NCBI GenBank assembly: GCA_902582105.1
Contig: CACHQT010000003.1
Coordinates: 17,507-81,506 of the forward strand
Length of the DNA: 64,000 nucleotides
Source: an uncultured Pelagibacteraceae bacterium
Lineage (GTDB): Bacteria > Pseudomonadota > Alphaproteobacteria > Pelagibacterales > Pelagibacteraceae
Reading direction: 5' to 3'
The translations under genes and the position numbers were made by a program. Of the stretch, positions 1-9,150 are shown in pieces. Position 1 is the stretch's first letter. Each line of letters starts with the position of its first letter. The notes below the pieces were generated by a model. It did no database searches. It saw only the letters and a program-made list of their open reading frames with translations, and was not told where the DNA came from.

Positions 1-1
1 A

Positions 2-688
2 GTAGGTATTAAAAATAGTGGCCATTATGGACTTTCTAGTTATTACGCGGAGCAAGCTGTAAAAAATAATCTAATTGTTTTTTGTTTTACTAATGCTCCT
101 CCTGCTATAGCTCCACACGGCTCAAAGAAAAGATTATTTGGCACAAACCCAATTTGTTTTGGAACACCATCATCCACGAATGTTCCATTTATTTTAGATA
201 CATCTGTATCAATGATCAATAGAGGAAAAATCAGAGTTGCAGCAAAAATAGGAAAAAAAATTCCTAAAGGTGTTGCTTTGGATAAAAACGGTAAGCCTAC
301 AGTTGATGCTAAAAAAGCTTTGGCTGGAGTGCAGTTGCCAATTGGTGGTTTCAGAGGATCGGGTCTTGCATGGATGGTAGATATTTTAAGCGGCGTTATG
401 ACAGGTGGTAATCATGGGGGTAAAGTAAAAGATCCTTTTGATGATTTTTCAGGACCACAAAATATAGGTCACTTATTTATAACAATGAAAACAAATCTTT
501 TTGCTAAAGATTATAGATCAAGAATCAAAAAAAATATTAAAATAATAAAAAAACTACCTAAAATTAATGGTGTTAAAGAAATACTTTTTCCAGGACAAAG
601 TAAATTTGCACGTTATAAAAAAAATTTAAAAAAAGATATTTATATTCCAAAAACTATTAAACTAGAGATAGAAAAACTATTAAACTAA
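2..688 (+). CDS. Malate/L-lactate dehydrogenase family (Ldh_2) oxidoreductase, 5' truncated
   Basis: The frame is open from base 2 and the start lies left of the window, so 228 C-terminal residues of a family usually near 340-360 are visible. The family reduces 2-oxoacids with NAD(P)H (malate, lactate, sulfolactate, ureidoglycolate). The motif SGHYG holds the family's catalytic histidine (bases 23-25), and a GFRGSGLAWMVDILSG segment near base 345 matches the conserved C-terminal glycine-rich helix. The ATG at 212 is internal and is not the start. The stop overlaps the convergent membrane-protein gene by 4 bp. Substrate cannot be read from the sequence; a sulfolactate dehydrogenase role is only a possibility raised by the HisD-like and Pta genes 7.5 kb away. 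Confidence 0.85.
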   Translation, partial: VGIKNSGHYGLSSYYAEQAVKNNLIVFCFTNAPPAIAPHGSKKRLFGTNPICFGTPSSTNVPFILDTSVSMINRGKIRVAAKIGKKIPKGVALDKNGKPTVDAKKALAGVQLPIGGFRGSGLAWMVDILSGVMTGGNHGGKVKDPFDDFSGPQNIGHLFITMKTNLFAKDYRSRIKKNIKIIKKLPKINGVKEILFPGQSKFARYKKNLKKDIYIPKTIKLEIEKLLN

Positions 689-2490
689 TTTTTCTTAATT
701 TTTAAAAGTCTGCTACCTACTTTTTTATAATCCACATAGTTTTCGTTAATGTATTTATTGATTATAGGATATTTAATATTTAGCGGAACACCCCAACTAT
801 CTGTTTTGCCATTTAATATTAAAAAATTTGTGTTCTTCAATTCTTCAATAAATTCTTTCTGCTTTTTATTTGAACCAATGGAATAAACAAAATAAAACTT
901 TGTACAACTAGGCTTTTTAAGCAAATATAATAAGGCAGCATCATTTGAAAATAACTGTATACATTTTTCCTTCTCTACGATTTTTGAAGTTTCATTTATA
1001 AACAATATATCATCATCATTTAAAAAATTTTTATCTTCTAGACCAATATAAATTTCAAATCTTTGTGAAAAATTTTTAATATTATTAAAATCAATGTTAA
1101 CAAAAAATACATACAAAAACAAAATAGGTAGTAAGAAAAAAATATTACTTCTTTTTGCTTCTAGCTTATTAATAGATTTAGATAAAAAATATAAGATTTC
1201 ATATAAAAAAAACGTAGTAAAGAAAATAACAGGAAAAGCTAAAGTCTGCTTGATATGGGGACCATCTGATCTTCCTAAAGCATAAATATAACTTAAACAA
1301 CAAAATATAGACAAAATCAGAAAGATAATTTTAAAATTGTTAGAATATTTAATTTTATTTTTAAATAAAATATTAGTTACGATAATTAATGAGATTAAAA
1401 TAATAAGTATATTTTTTGTTGCTCTTGTAGAATTTCTTTCTTCTGAAAATGGCAGGGGATGAATAATTCCATTTATATAAGTATGTTCTTTAATTACTGA
1501 TAATGTGTTTGATACAAAAAAAATAAACTCATCATTCAAAACTAAATAAAGCATTAACCAACCAAAAGTAATTGATAATATCAAAGTGATTACTTGAACT
1601 TTTTTTTTGTTTAAAGTTAAATAAAGTAATAAAAAAATAAGAAATATAGTTAGGACTATTGCTCTATCAACGCTCCATAAAAAAGTAAGAACAAATATGA
1701 TTCCAATAAAAATATAATTAATAAATTTATTTGAGTTAATAGAGTTAATAAAAATTATTAAAGTAAGTAAAATTGGAATTTCTCTAAAAGAGATTATTTC
1801 TCCACTATTTAAGTTATAATCTATACAATTAAATAAAATTAAACTTGATAATAAAAAAAAGATATATTTAGAAAACTTCGGCAAATTAATTTTTTTAGTA
1901 ATTTCAAAAGAAAGAAGTACTAATAAAACTTTAGTAATCAATATATACAAAAGGTTTGTAAATTTAACTAGTCCAATGCTATTGATATCAAAAATTTTCC
2001 ATAAAATTTTATTAGCTAAAGTTTCATAAAAAATTCCTATTACAATATAAGACCCAGACCATAAAGTGCCGTCAATCATACTTTTATAGGATGAGCTAAG
2101 TTGTTGGCCATCGTGGAACAAATCAATTTTATTTGTCGAAAATGAAAGCGATAAAAACTCAAACAAAACAAAAAGAATGATTAAAAATAAAAAAAGATAA
2201 ATTTTATTATCTGAGATTTGAAAAGAGTTTTGTATTTTAAAGTTGATGAAAAATTCATTAATTTTTTTTTTTTCAAAATATATTTTTGAGAAGAAAAAAC
2301 TAACTATCGGGATAGCAATAAAGAAAAAATATCTAATAAAATCATTCAAAGAATTATAATTTTTTTGTGAATACTCTCCTATAATGTCTAGATTATTATT
2401 AGATAATTTTATTAAAGGCCAAGCAAAATATCCTACAAGTAAAGAAATTAAAATTATAAAAAAATAATAAATATTTTTATGAATTTTCAT
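685..2490 (-). CDS. Polytopic membrane protein, possible GT-C-like glycosyltransferase
   Basis: This 601-residue protein has about a dozen hydrophobic segments covering most of the first 470 residues, followed by a soluble tail of about 130 residues. A short motif HDGQ (residues 126-129) lies just after a membrane segment, where GT-C glycosyltransferases often carry an acidic catalytic loop. I recognise no certain family. It opens a minus-strand run with a Gfo/Idh/MocA oxidoreductase and a GT2 enzyme, which suggests a role in surface glycan or lipid-linked sugar synthesis; that is inference from context. The gene is extremely A/T-rich with long homopolymers, like its neighbours to about 7.2 kb. 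Confidence 0.7.
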   Translation of the reverse strand: MKIHKNIYYFFIILISLLVGYFAWPLIKLSNNNLDIIGEYSQKNYNSLNDFIRYFFFIAIPIVSFFFSKIYFEKKKINEFFINFKIQNSFQISDNKIYLFLFLIILFVLFEFLSLSFSTNKIDLFHDGQQLSSSYKSMIDGTLWSGSYIVIGIFYETLANKILWKIFDINSIGLVKFTNLLYILITKVLLVLLSFEITKKINLPKFSKYIFFLLSSLILFNCIDYNLNSGEIISFREIPILLTLIIFINSINSNKFINYIFIGIIFVLTFLWSVDRAIVLTIFLIFLLLYLTLNKKKVQVITLILSITFGWLMLYLVLNDEFIFFVSNTLSVIKEHTYINGIIHPLPFSEERNSTRATKNILIILISLIIVTNILFKNKIKYSNNFKIIFLILSIFCCLSYIYALGRSDGPHIKQTLAFPVIFFTTFFLYEILYFLSKSINKLEAKRSNIFFLLPILFLYVFFVNIDFNNIKNFSQRFEIYIGLEDKNFLNDDDILFINETSKIVEKEKCIQLFSNDAALLYLLKKPSCTKFYFVYSIGSNKKQKEFIEELKNTNFLILNGKTDSWGVPLNIKYPIINKYINENYVDYKKVGSRLLKIKKN

Positions 2491-2543
2491 GCCATTATGT
2501 TTTAAACTAAAAATTTAAAATTTTAAAATAATTTAGTAATTGT

Positions 2544-3509
2544 TTAAATTTTAGACATTTTGTTAAGCAAAAAATGTACTCTTTTTGCATCTTCAAAATT
2601 TGGGCTGAAGTTATATTTGTTTAAAATACTTTTTTTGAATCTTTGTAGGTTTATAAAAGTAGGTTGAATTCTGAAATCGTTTAGAGTTTCTTTTGGTTTA
2701 AATAAAATTTTATTGTCTTTCATTAAACAAAATTGATCAAAAATATTATTAGTTTTGGTTTTTAAAACAAATGTACCTTTGTTAGTTTTGAATTTTATCT
2801 CATGTTTCTTTTTAATTTTTGATGATGTTAAGAAGGATTTAAAATTTAAAATTATATTTATATTTTTTTTATCAACTTTCATAGTCGATTTTAAATTAAA
2901 TATTTTTGCTTTTTTTTTTAAGTCAACATTGTTAACGGTCATTTTTCCAAATAATTTTTCTAAAAAATACAATGGATGACAAATATAATTAAAAAAATTT
3001 CCCCCTCCTAATTTATGTTTATCCTTCCATTTAGCACGATTTCGTGATGGAATTTTAATAAACCAATTAATTATTACTCTTTTTACTATTACTTTATTCA
3101 GCAGTTTTGTTTTAAAAAAATTAAATGCTTCTATGTTTAAAAATTCATAATTTGCCATATTTATAATTTTTTTAGCTTTTGTTCTTTTGCAGATATTAAT
3201 CAATGAATTATAAGAAGTGGTAACAGGTTTTTCGCAGAATACATGTTTGTTTTTACTGATTGCAAATAATATCATTTTTTCATGCATAAAAGGTGGAGCA
3301 GATATAATTATTGCATTAATTTTTTTATCTGAAATTAATTTTTTCCAATTTTGATAAATTTTTATATTTTGAGGTAATATGATTTTTTTTTTGTTATCTC
3401 TAAATGAAAAACCTATAACATTAAATAACTTATCTCTTATTATAGATTTGTAAATTACGTTATAGCCAAAGTTTCTGCCAATTATACCGATGTTAATTTT
3501 TTTTCTCAT
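2544..3509 (-). CDS. Gfo/Idh/MocA family NAD(P)-dependent sugar oxidoreductase
   Basis: 321 residues. The N-terminus holds a Rossmann motif GIIGRNFG (about residues 8-15), the EKP signature lies at residues 93-95, and a GGG plus downstream His178 match the catalytic histidine region of the family. Members oxidise or reduce sugar hydroxyls, often on nucleotide sugars. The 5' end overlaps the 3' end of the upstream GT2 gene (3493-4203) by 17 bp, so the two are probably co-transcribed and coupled. The likely job is making or modifying a sugar for surface polysaccharide; the substrate is unknown. Confidence 0.82.
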   Translation of the reverse strand: MRKKINIGIIGRNFGYNVIYKSIIRDKLFNVIGFSFRDNKKKIILPQNIKIYQNWKKLISDKKINAIIISAPPFMHEKMILFAISKNKHVFCEKPVTTSYNSLINICKRTKAKKIINMANYEFLNIEAFNFFKTKLLNKVIVKRVIINWFIKIPSRNRAKWKDKHKLGGGNFFNYICHPLYFLEKLFGKMTVNNVDLKKKAKIFNLKSTMKVDKKNINIILNFKSFLTSSKIKKKHEIKFKTNKGTFVLKTKTNNIFDQFCLMKDNKILFKPKETLNDFRIQPTFINLQRFKKSILNKYNFSPNFEDAKRVHFLLNKMSKI

Positions 3510-4203
3510 TTTTAAAATTTGTCATCAATATATAAAAGTACCATCTAATATAAAAAAAAATTGATGAGTATTTGAATTTACTTTCACCGTAATTTCTAAC
3601 AGGCCATTGTTCAGGTAATTCTGTTATTTTGTAGCTATATCGGTGTGCTTTGGCCAACAATTCAATGCTAAAAGTAAAGCCTTTTTTTGACTCTATCTTA
3701 AATCTTTCTACTACTGCCTTAGAAAAAAGTCTAAATCCGTTTGTAGCATCTTTGGTTGGCAATGTAGTTAACATGGTAAGTGTAAACGAGACTAGCTTCA
3801 CAATTATTCTTTTCAATAAAGGAGCCCCTTTATAACTACCACCTTTTACAAATCTACTAGCACAAACAATGTCGTAACCTTCGTTATATTTATTATACAT
3901 TTCTGTTATCAAGCTGAAATTTTTATGATCATCTGCTGGATATAACATAATTGCATTTGCATTTAAATTTTCAAATCCTGTTTTAACAGCACCATTAAAA
4001 CCAAAATATTTATTTTTAATTAAAAAAACTTCACCTTCCTTAAAGTTTTCATTTATAATTTTTAACGTAGGATCTTCGTCGTAGTCATAAATAACAACTA
4101 TTCTATATTTAATATCTACAGTTTTTATTATTTCAGAAAGAGTTTTTAATATATTTCCCTGCTCATTAAAAACTGGTATTATAATATCTAAATTGTAACT
4201 CAT
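3493..4203 (-). CDS. GT2 family glycosyltransferase, DPM1/DPG synthase-like
   Basis: 236 residues with a GT-A fold start (DIIIPVFNEQGN) and an acidic metal/nucleotide-sugar motif at Asp91-Asp92. The later GFRLFSK stretch is typical of dolichyl-phosphate-mannose-synthase-like polyprenyl-phosphate glycosyltransferases. It has no membrane anchor beyond a weak hydrophobic C-terminus. Such enzymes load a sugar on a lipid carrier, which fits the polytopic protein two genes downstream as the acceptor-side enzyme (inference). It is divergent from the C-methyltransferase at 4258 across 54 bp of nearly pure A/T. Confidence 0.83.
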   Translation of the reverse strand: MSYNLDIIIPVFNEQGNILKTLSEIIKTVDIKYRIVVIYDYDEDPTLKIINENFKEGEVFLIKNKYFGFNGAVKTGFENLNANAIMLYPADDHKNFSLITEMYNKYNEGYDIVCASRFVKGGSYKGAPLLKRIIVKLVSFTLTMLTTLPTKDATNGFRLFSKAVVERFKIESKKGFTFSIELLAKAHRYSYKITELPEQWPVRNYGESKFKYSSIFFYIRWYFYILMTNFKNEKKN

Positions 4204-4257
4204 TATTTACTTTAATAACTTTTCTTATTAATATAACAATATTTATTATCAACATAT

Positions 4258-5514
4258 ATGAATTTAAAAGATACTAAGCCTGGTTTAATAGATTGTTGTC
4301 AAATTTGTTATTCAAAAGCAATTTATGAAGTTTTAGATCTAGGTTATTCTGGACTTTGTGATAGTCTTCTCACAAATTTTCAATTAAATCTCTTGGAAAA
4401 AAATTATCCTCTTAAATTAATGAGATGCAGAAAGTGTCATTTATTGCAATTAAATTATGTTGTAGATAATGAAGAAGTTTTTCATAAAGAGTATCCTTAT
4501 AAAAGTGGTATTACAAAGCCACTAAAAGAACTACTACATAATACAAGCAAATACTGTGTAAAAAATTTTAATTTTACAAAAAAACCTTTAGCTATAGACA
4601 TAGGATCAAATGATGGAACTTTGTTAGAAGGATTTAAAAAACATAATTTTAAAGTTTTAGGAGTTGAGCCTACGAATATTGCACAAATTGCTAATAAAAA
4701 AGGTATAAAAACTATTCAAAAATTTTTTGAAAAAGACGCAATAAATTTAATAAAACAAAATTATAAAAAAGCAGATGTAATTACAGGAACTAATATTTTT
4801 GCGCATATAAATAAGTTAGATACGTTTATGAAAGGAGTAAAATCATTAATAAACCCAAAAAGTGGGATATTTCTCACAGAGTCACATTACGCTGGAAATA
4901 TTATAGATCAAATGCAATTTGACTCTATTTATCATGAACATTTAAGATTTTTTTTATTAAAACCGTTAATTCTATTGTTAAAAAATTACGGTTTCAAAAT
5001 TGTTGATGCTACTAAAATTCCAAATTATGCAGGCTCGATTAGGATAGCAGCAACTTTAAATAAAAAAGCAAAAATTAAAAATAGTGTAAAGAAAATTCTT
5101 GATGAAGAAAACAGAAAAAACTTTTATAAAACATCGAAATATATAAATTTTTCTAAAAATGTTAATAAAGTAAGAAAAAATTTATCTCAACTATTGTGGA
5201 GTCTTAAATTAAAAAATAAGAGAATAGTTGGTGTCGGTTGTCCTGGTAGAAGTATTACTCTTTTATCTTACTGCAATATTACCAATCAAATCATTGATTA
5301 TATAGCTGAACAAAGCACTTCTCTAAAATTAAATATGTTTACTCCAACTACTCATATTAAAATAATCGATGAAAAAAATATGATTAAAAAGCAACCAGAT
5401 TATGCACTTATATTGTCTTGGCATTACGGAAAGAGTGTTATGAAAAATTTGAGAAAAAAGGGTTATAAAGGAAAGTTTATAATACCTTTGCCTTCACCAA
5501 AAATTATGAAATAA
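4258..5514 (+). CDS. Sugar C-methyltransferase-like class I SAM methyltransferase
   Basis: 418 residues in three parts. An N-terminal zinc-binding module has cysteine pairs at 14/17 and 57/60. A SAM-binding Rossmann domain has DIGSNDG at 114-120 and an acidic ribose-binding Glu137. The C-terminal domain contains GVGCPGRSIT and matches the C-terminal part of NDP-hexose C-methyltransferases (TylC3/NovU type). Family members add a methyl to C3 or C5 of nucleotide-activated deoxysugars. The position next to GT2, Gfo/Idh and FkbM genes agrees with a methylated surface sugar. It is on the opposite strand from its neighbours, so probably has its own promoter in 4204-4257. Confidence 0.8.
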   Translation: MNLKDTKPGLIDCCQICYSKAIYEVLDLGYSGLCDSLLTNFQLNLLEKNYPLKLMRCRKCHLLQLNYVVDNEEVFHKEYPYKSGITKPLKELLHNTSKYCVKNFNFTKKPLAIDIGSNDGTLLEGFKKHNFKVLGVEPTNIAQIANKKGIKTIQKFFEKDAINLIKQNYKKADVITGTNIFAHINKLDTFMKGVKSLINPKSGIFLTESHYAGNIIDQMQFDSIYHEHLRFFLLKPLILLLKNYGFKIVDATKIPNYAGSIRIAATLNKKAKIKNSVKKILDEENRKNFYKTSKYINFSKNVNKVRKNLSQLLWSLKLKNKRIVGVGCPGRSITLLSYCNITNQIIDYIAEQSTSLKLNMFTPTTHIKIIDEKNMIKKQPDYALILSWHYGKSVMKNLRKKGYKGKFIIPLPSPKIMK

Positions 5515-5627
5515 TTTTTCCAAAAAAAATGCTAAATATCAATAGAATGCCCCCAGCGACAAAGTTGTTATATTAAAATTTTTATTTAAATATTATTTTA
5601 AAAAATAAATAAAAAAAAAGGGTTAAT

Positions 5628-5729
5628 GTGAAAAAATATATAAAGTATACTATCTATTTTTTAATATATATAACTTTAGTATTTATTTTAGCTGTATTTT
5701 TTTTGAAAAACGGAATAACTCTACTATAA
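5628..5729 (+). CDS. Possible 33-residue single-pass membrane peptide (GTG start)
   Basis: A short open frame with GTG start encodes a lysine-rich N-terminus, one hydrophobic helix of about 20 residues and a short tail ending just before the stop of the convergent PhyH gene. An AGGG run sits 5 bases before the GTG. The ATG two bases upstream is in another frame and stops at once. It fills an otherwise empty 217-base gap. In DNA this A/T-rich, short hydrophobic frames arise by chance, so the call is weak. Confidence 0.3.
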   Translation: MKKYIKYTIYFLIYITLVFILAVFFLKNGITLL

Positions 5730-5731
5730 AT

Positions 5732-6559
5732 TTAATATTTCCCTATCTTTTCTGATCCGCTATAAAATATTTTAGACAACTCATCATTTGCCTTTTTTCT
5801 AGTTTTAATTCCACTTTGACTCATTAATTCTTGGGCTCTTTCTACGTGCTCATGATATTGGAATTTATCCTCACCCCTTGCTTGTTGAACGAACATCTTG
5901 CCCAAAACCTGCTCTACATTAGTGCCGATGTAACTTTGAATAACAAACCCAATTCTTCTATCATTGCTTTTATTTAAACCTGATCCATGAACTATAGTTG
6001 GATGATGTAAAGACATTTGTCCTGCTTTTAAAATAACTGGTTTAGTATCGTTAATAGGTACATTTTCAACAGTTTGACCTCTAGTTAGTAAATTATTTTC
6101 ATCAAATTTTTGATTATGGTTTTTAAGATTTTCTTTGTGAGAGCCTGACCACATTCTCATGCAACCATTCTCTTCATTTGCATCTGTTATTGCAACCCAG
6201 ACAGTAACCCAGTTATGAGGTTCAAGACCTATATATTTTGCATCTTGATGAAAACTTACAAAACCTTTTTCATTTGGATTTTTAATAAATAATGTTGTCC
6301 CACAAATAAGTATATTTTTACCAATTATACTTTCTACAGCATCTAAAATTTTCGAATTGTAACAAATTTTGTCAAATACAGGAGAGATTAAGTGAATATA
6401 GTTTCTTCCCAATCCTTCAAGTTCATTTGGCCATTTTTTTTCAATAAATTCTAACTCTTCTCTAACTTCATTAGCCTCTTTTTTTGACAATGCATCAATT
6501 GGAGCAATAAATCCTTCATCTTTATATTGCTTGAGTTGAGATGAGGTTAAGTAAGACAT
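5732..6559 (-). CDS. Phytanoyl-CoA dioxygenase (PhyH) family Fe(II)/2-oxoglutarate oxygenase
   Basis: 275 residues. The iron-binding facial triad is visible as His104-x-Asp106 and distal His191, and Arg201/Arg202 in the following strand would bind 2-oxoglutarate. PhyH proteins hydroxylate a wide range of small molecules, so the substrate cannot be named. It lies 3 bp downstream of the FkbM methyltransferase stop and is probably in the same minus-strand transcript. A second PhyH protein occurs at 32085-32921, also beside a GT2 gene, which hints at a link of this family to glycan or lipid modification here. Confidence 0.85.
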   Translation of the reverse strand: MSYLTSSQLKQYKDEGFIAPIDALSKKEANEVREELEFIEKKWPNELEGLGRNYIHLISPVFDKICYNSKILDAVESIIGKNILICGTTLFIKNPNEKGFVSFHQDAKYIGLEPHNWVTVWVAITDANEENGCMRMWSGSHKENLKNHNQKFDENNLLTRGQTVENVPINDTKPVILKAGQMSLHHPTIVHGSGLNKSNDRRIGFVIQSYIGTNVEQVLGKMFVQQARGEDKFQYHEHVERAQELMSQSGIKTRKKANDELSKIFYSGSEKIGKY

Positions 6560-6562
6560 TGT

Positions 6563-7243
6563 TTAGGTTAATTTGTTTTTATAAAGTCTATCTTCATAAT
6601 GAAACGTAGGGAAACGAAATTTTTTAATTAAAGTAAATTGGTTATTTATAAGAAAGTTATCACATTCTTTAAAATCACTATTTTTATAAAGATTGAAAAA
6701 CTGATTCTCAATTAACACAAAGTCTATTTTTTTTATCGTATTTTGTGCACCTTTTAAAACATTTAGCTCATATCCTTCAACATCAATTTTCAAAAGTGAA
6801 TTTTTTAATTCTAGATCTTTAAAATATTCGTCAATTGTTTCTGTTTCTACCTCATAAGAATCGTTTTCTTTTTTTTGCTTAAGCAATAAATTCTTTATTT
6901 TTAAAAAAAAGGAATCTTCGTCTATTTCACTTAATGTGGAAGTTGATGTTAATTTATTAATTGTTATTATTTTTTTTCCTTTGATATCTCCTATTCCTAT
7001 ATTGTTATGCATTATTCTATTATCTTTATTTAAATTTTTTTTTAAAATTTCAAAAATATATTTTTGAGGCTCAAATGTATAAGCTTTCTTAAATGGAATA
7101 TATTTTGTAGCATTTTTTATGAATTCACCCTTATGAGATCCAACATCAATGATTAAATCAATTTTATAATTATTTAAAAATTTAATTAATCTTTTATGGT
7201 GATAGTTTTTATCGATAAAGTTTACAAATTTTTCAAATATCAT
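6563..7243 (-). CDS. FkbM family SAM-dependent methyltransferase
   Basis: 226 residues. The SAM motif DVGSHKGEF starts at residue 33, an acidic FEPQ strand follows, and the family signature KIDVEGYELNVLKGA lies near residue 150. FkbM enzymes O-methylate sugars, polyketides and surface glycans. The PhyH gene follows after 3 bp. Like the preceding genes the base composition is extremely A/T-rich. With the C-methyltransferase at 4258 it suggests a methylated exopolysaccharide or O-antigen; substrate unknown. Confidence 0.83.
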   Translation of the reverse strand: MIFEKFVNFIDKNYHHKRLIKFLNNYKIDLIIDVGSHKGEFIKNATKYIPFKKAYTFEPQKYIFEILKKNLNKDNRIMHNNIGIGDIKGKKIITINKLTSTSTLSEIDEDSFFLKIKNLLLKQKKENDSYEVETETIDEYFKDLELKNSLLKIDVEGYELNVLKGAQNTIKKIDFVLIENQFFNLYKNSDFKECDNFLINNQFTLIKKFRFPTFHYEDRLYKNKLT

Positions 7244-7302
7244 GATGATTTATTAGTATAATTATATTTATTTGCTTCAAATATTTGCCCTTTTTGGAAC
7301 AA

Positions 7303-8151
7303 TCAATTAGTTTTTTTTACTAGAAAAACAAAAATAATGGACGTTACAAACATAATTAACGAATAAGTAGCTGCAGGTACAATATAAGCAACATCGTTAA
7401 ATATTTGTGTTGCAACAAATATTGCAAGTGTCCCATTTTGAAGACCACACTCAAGTGAAATGCACTTTCTTTGTTCTGTTCCTGTTGCAAAAAATTTTGC
7501 GATGTAAAAACCAACAACCATCATAATAATATTTAACAAAAATGTTATAAAGCCAGCTTCTTTCATGTATGGTACAATATTGGATCTTTCTTGAAAGATT
7601 GCTCCAAAAAGTACAATTAAAAATAAAATTAACGAAATAGTTTGAATAATTTTTTCTTTGGAAGAAATAAAATTATTTGCAAATTTTCTTATAACCATTC
7701 CTAAAATAACTGGCAAAGTTACAACTAAAAACATTTTCATTGATATGCCTAACATTGATATTTGGTTAGTAGTTATTGAAGCATCAAGCATGTTTGCCGA
7801 TTTAAAAATTATAAAGGGAACGGTAATTATACTTAATAAACTTATGATCGCGGTTAAAGATATAGAAAGAGCCACGTCTCCATTTGCAAATTTAGTTAAA
7901 ATATTTGAAGTAACTCCACCAGGTGCTGCAGCTATAATCATTAACCCAACTGCTAACTCGATAGGTGTATTAAATAAAATAATTAGCACAAAAGCGATAA
8001 TGGGTAAAAAAATCAACTGACAAATCAAACCTACTAAAAAGTCCTTAGGTTGTTTTGCTACTCTAGTAAAATCCTGAAGTGTTAATCCCATACCAAGGGC
8101 AAGCATAATTAAAGCTAAAGATAATGGGGCAATTTTTGTAACTATTTCCAT
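7303..8151 (-). CDS. Bile acid:sodium symporter (BASS) family transporter
   Basis: 282 residues, almost wholly hydrophobic with about nine or ten membrane helices. The conserved crossover-region sequences AAAPGGVTSN and LECGLQNGTLAIF are both present and contribute to sodium sites in the family. Bacterial members import organic anions such as pyruvate, pantothenate or other small acids with sodium. It is divergent from the phosphotransacetylase gene at 8212 over 60 bp. It may bring in a substrate for the Pta/HisD-like pathway next door, which is an inference from adjacency only. Confidence 0.88.
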   Translation of the reverse strand: MEIVTKIAPLSLALIMLALGMGLTLQDFTRVAKQPKDFLVGLICQLIFLPIIAFVLIILFNTPIELAVGLMIIAAAPGGVTSNILTKFANGDVALSISLTAIISLLSIITVPFIIFKSANMLDASITTNQISMLGISMKMFLVVTLPVILGMVIRKFANNFISSKEKIIQTISLILFLIVLFGAIFQERSNIVPYMKEAGFITFLLNIIMMVVGFYIAKFFATGTEQRKCISLECGLQNGTLAIFVATQIFNDVAYIVPAATYSLIMFVTSIIFVFLVKKTN

Positions 8152-8211
8152 TTTAAGACATTTTAACTTACTATATACACATTTGGAATTATATATAAAA
8201 AAAAACTAAAA

Positions 8212-9123
8212 ATGCTTTCGAATAAAGAAACTATTTGTCCAGATAACTTGTTAAATGTTGCTCACAAAAAAAAAGGTGTGCCGGCAGCAATTGTTAATGC
8301 CGGAATGCCATTACCAATGCTATCGACAATGGATGCTGTTAATGAAAACTTAATTACGCCAATACTAATTGGAGATAAAAATGAAATTGAAAATTGTGCT
8401 AATAATTTAAAATTTGATATTTCAAAATATGAAGTTATTCATGAGCCAGTAGAGAACAACACAGCAAAGATAGCAGCTAAAATTGCATCAGAAAAAAAAG
8501 TTAAAATAATCGTTAAGGGCCACATCCATACAGATATTTTAATGAAAGAAGTAATTAAAAAAGAATATAACTTACTTGGAAAAACAAGATTAAGTCATAT
8601 TTGGCATATGACATTAGATAAAAATGATAAGCCTTTAATAATAACTGATGGGGCATTAAATGTTATGCCAAATGTTAAAACCAAAATGCATATTCTTAGA
8701 AATGTTATTGATTTTTCTCATAGAATTGGAATAGCACGACCAAAAGTTGCTGTTTTATCTGCTACTGAAGAAGTGCTTGATAGTGTTCAAAGCTCTACAG
8801 ATGCAAAAGAAATCACTGATCTAGCAGTAAAAGAAAAATTAAATGCTGATGTTTTCGGACCTCTTGCTTTTGATAATAGTATTTCAAAAAAATCTGCTGC
8901 AATAAAGGGAATAAAAAATACTGTTGCAGGCCAAGCAGACGTAATACTAGTTCCTAGTGTTGAAACTGGTAATGGATTAGTTAAGATGATGGTTTACTTT
9001 ATGGGTGCTTGCGCTGCTGGAGTTGTAATAGGTGGCAAGGTTCCTGTAGTAATAACAAGTAGATCAGACGATGCACCAGCTAGACTTGCGTCAATTGCAG
9101 CTGCAGTAGTTGCATTAGATTAA
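8212..9123 (+). CDS. Phosphate acetyl/butyryltransferase (PTA_PTB family)
   Basis: 303 residues matching the catalytic domain of phosphotransacetylases, which exchange acyl groups between CoA and phosphate. The N-terminus has the KKGVPAAIVNAG strand, the middle has IIVKGHIHTDIL, and the C-terminus has the substrate-pocket region ILVPSVETGNGLVKM. It lacks the N-terminal domains of long Pta proteins and resembles short Pta/Ptb and the enzyme paired with sulfoacetaldehyde acetyltransferase. It lies 27 bp upstream of a HisD-like dehydrogenase and is probably its operon partner. Whether it uses acetyl or butyryl groups is not decided by sequence. Confidence 0.85.
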   Translation: MLSNKETICPDNLLNVAHKKKGVPAAIVNAGMPLPMLSTMDAVNENLITPILIGDKNEIENCANNLKFDISKYEVIHEPVENNTAKIAAKIASEKKVKIIVKGHIHTDILMKEVIKKEYNLLGKTRLSHIWHMTLDKNDKPLIITDGALNVMPNVKTKMHILRNVIDFSHRIGIARPKVAVLSATEEVLDSVQSSTDAKEITDLAVKEKLNADVFGPLAFDNSISKKSAAIKGIKNTVAGQADVILVPSVETGNGLVKMMVYFMGACAAGVVIGGKVPVVITSRSDDAPARLASIAAAVVALD

Positions 9124-9150
9124 TTAATGATTTAAAATTTTTAAAAATTT

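Noticed and set aside
5601-5620. Poly-A stretch as possible origin or regulatory element
   Set aside because: Homopolymer runs of this size occur throughout the window; no DnaA boxes were noticed near it.
7658-8020. 120-residue plus-strand frame inside the BASS gene
   Set aside because: Antisense shadow of a well supported membrane transporter; no start signal and no family.
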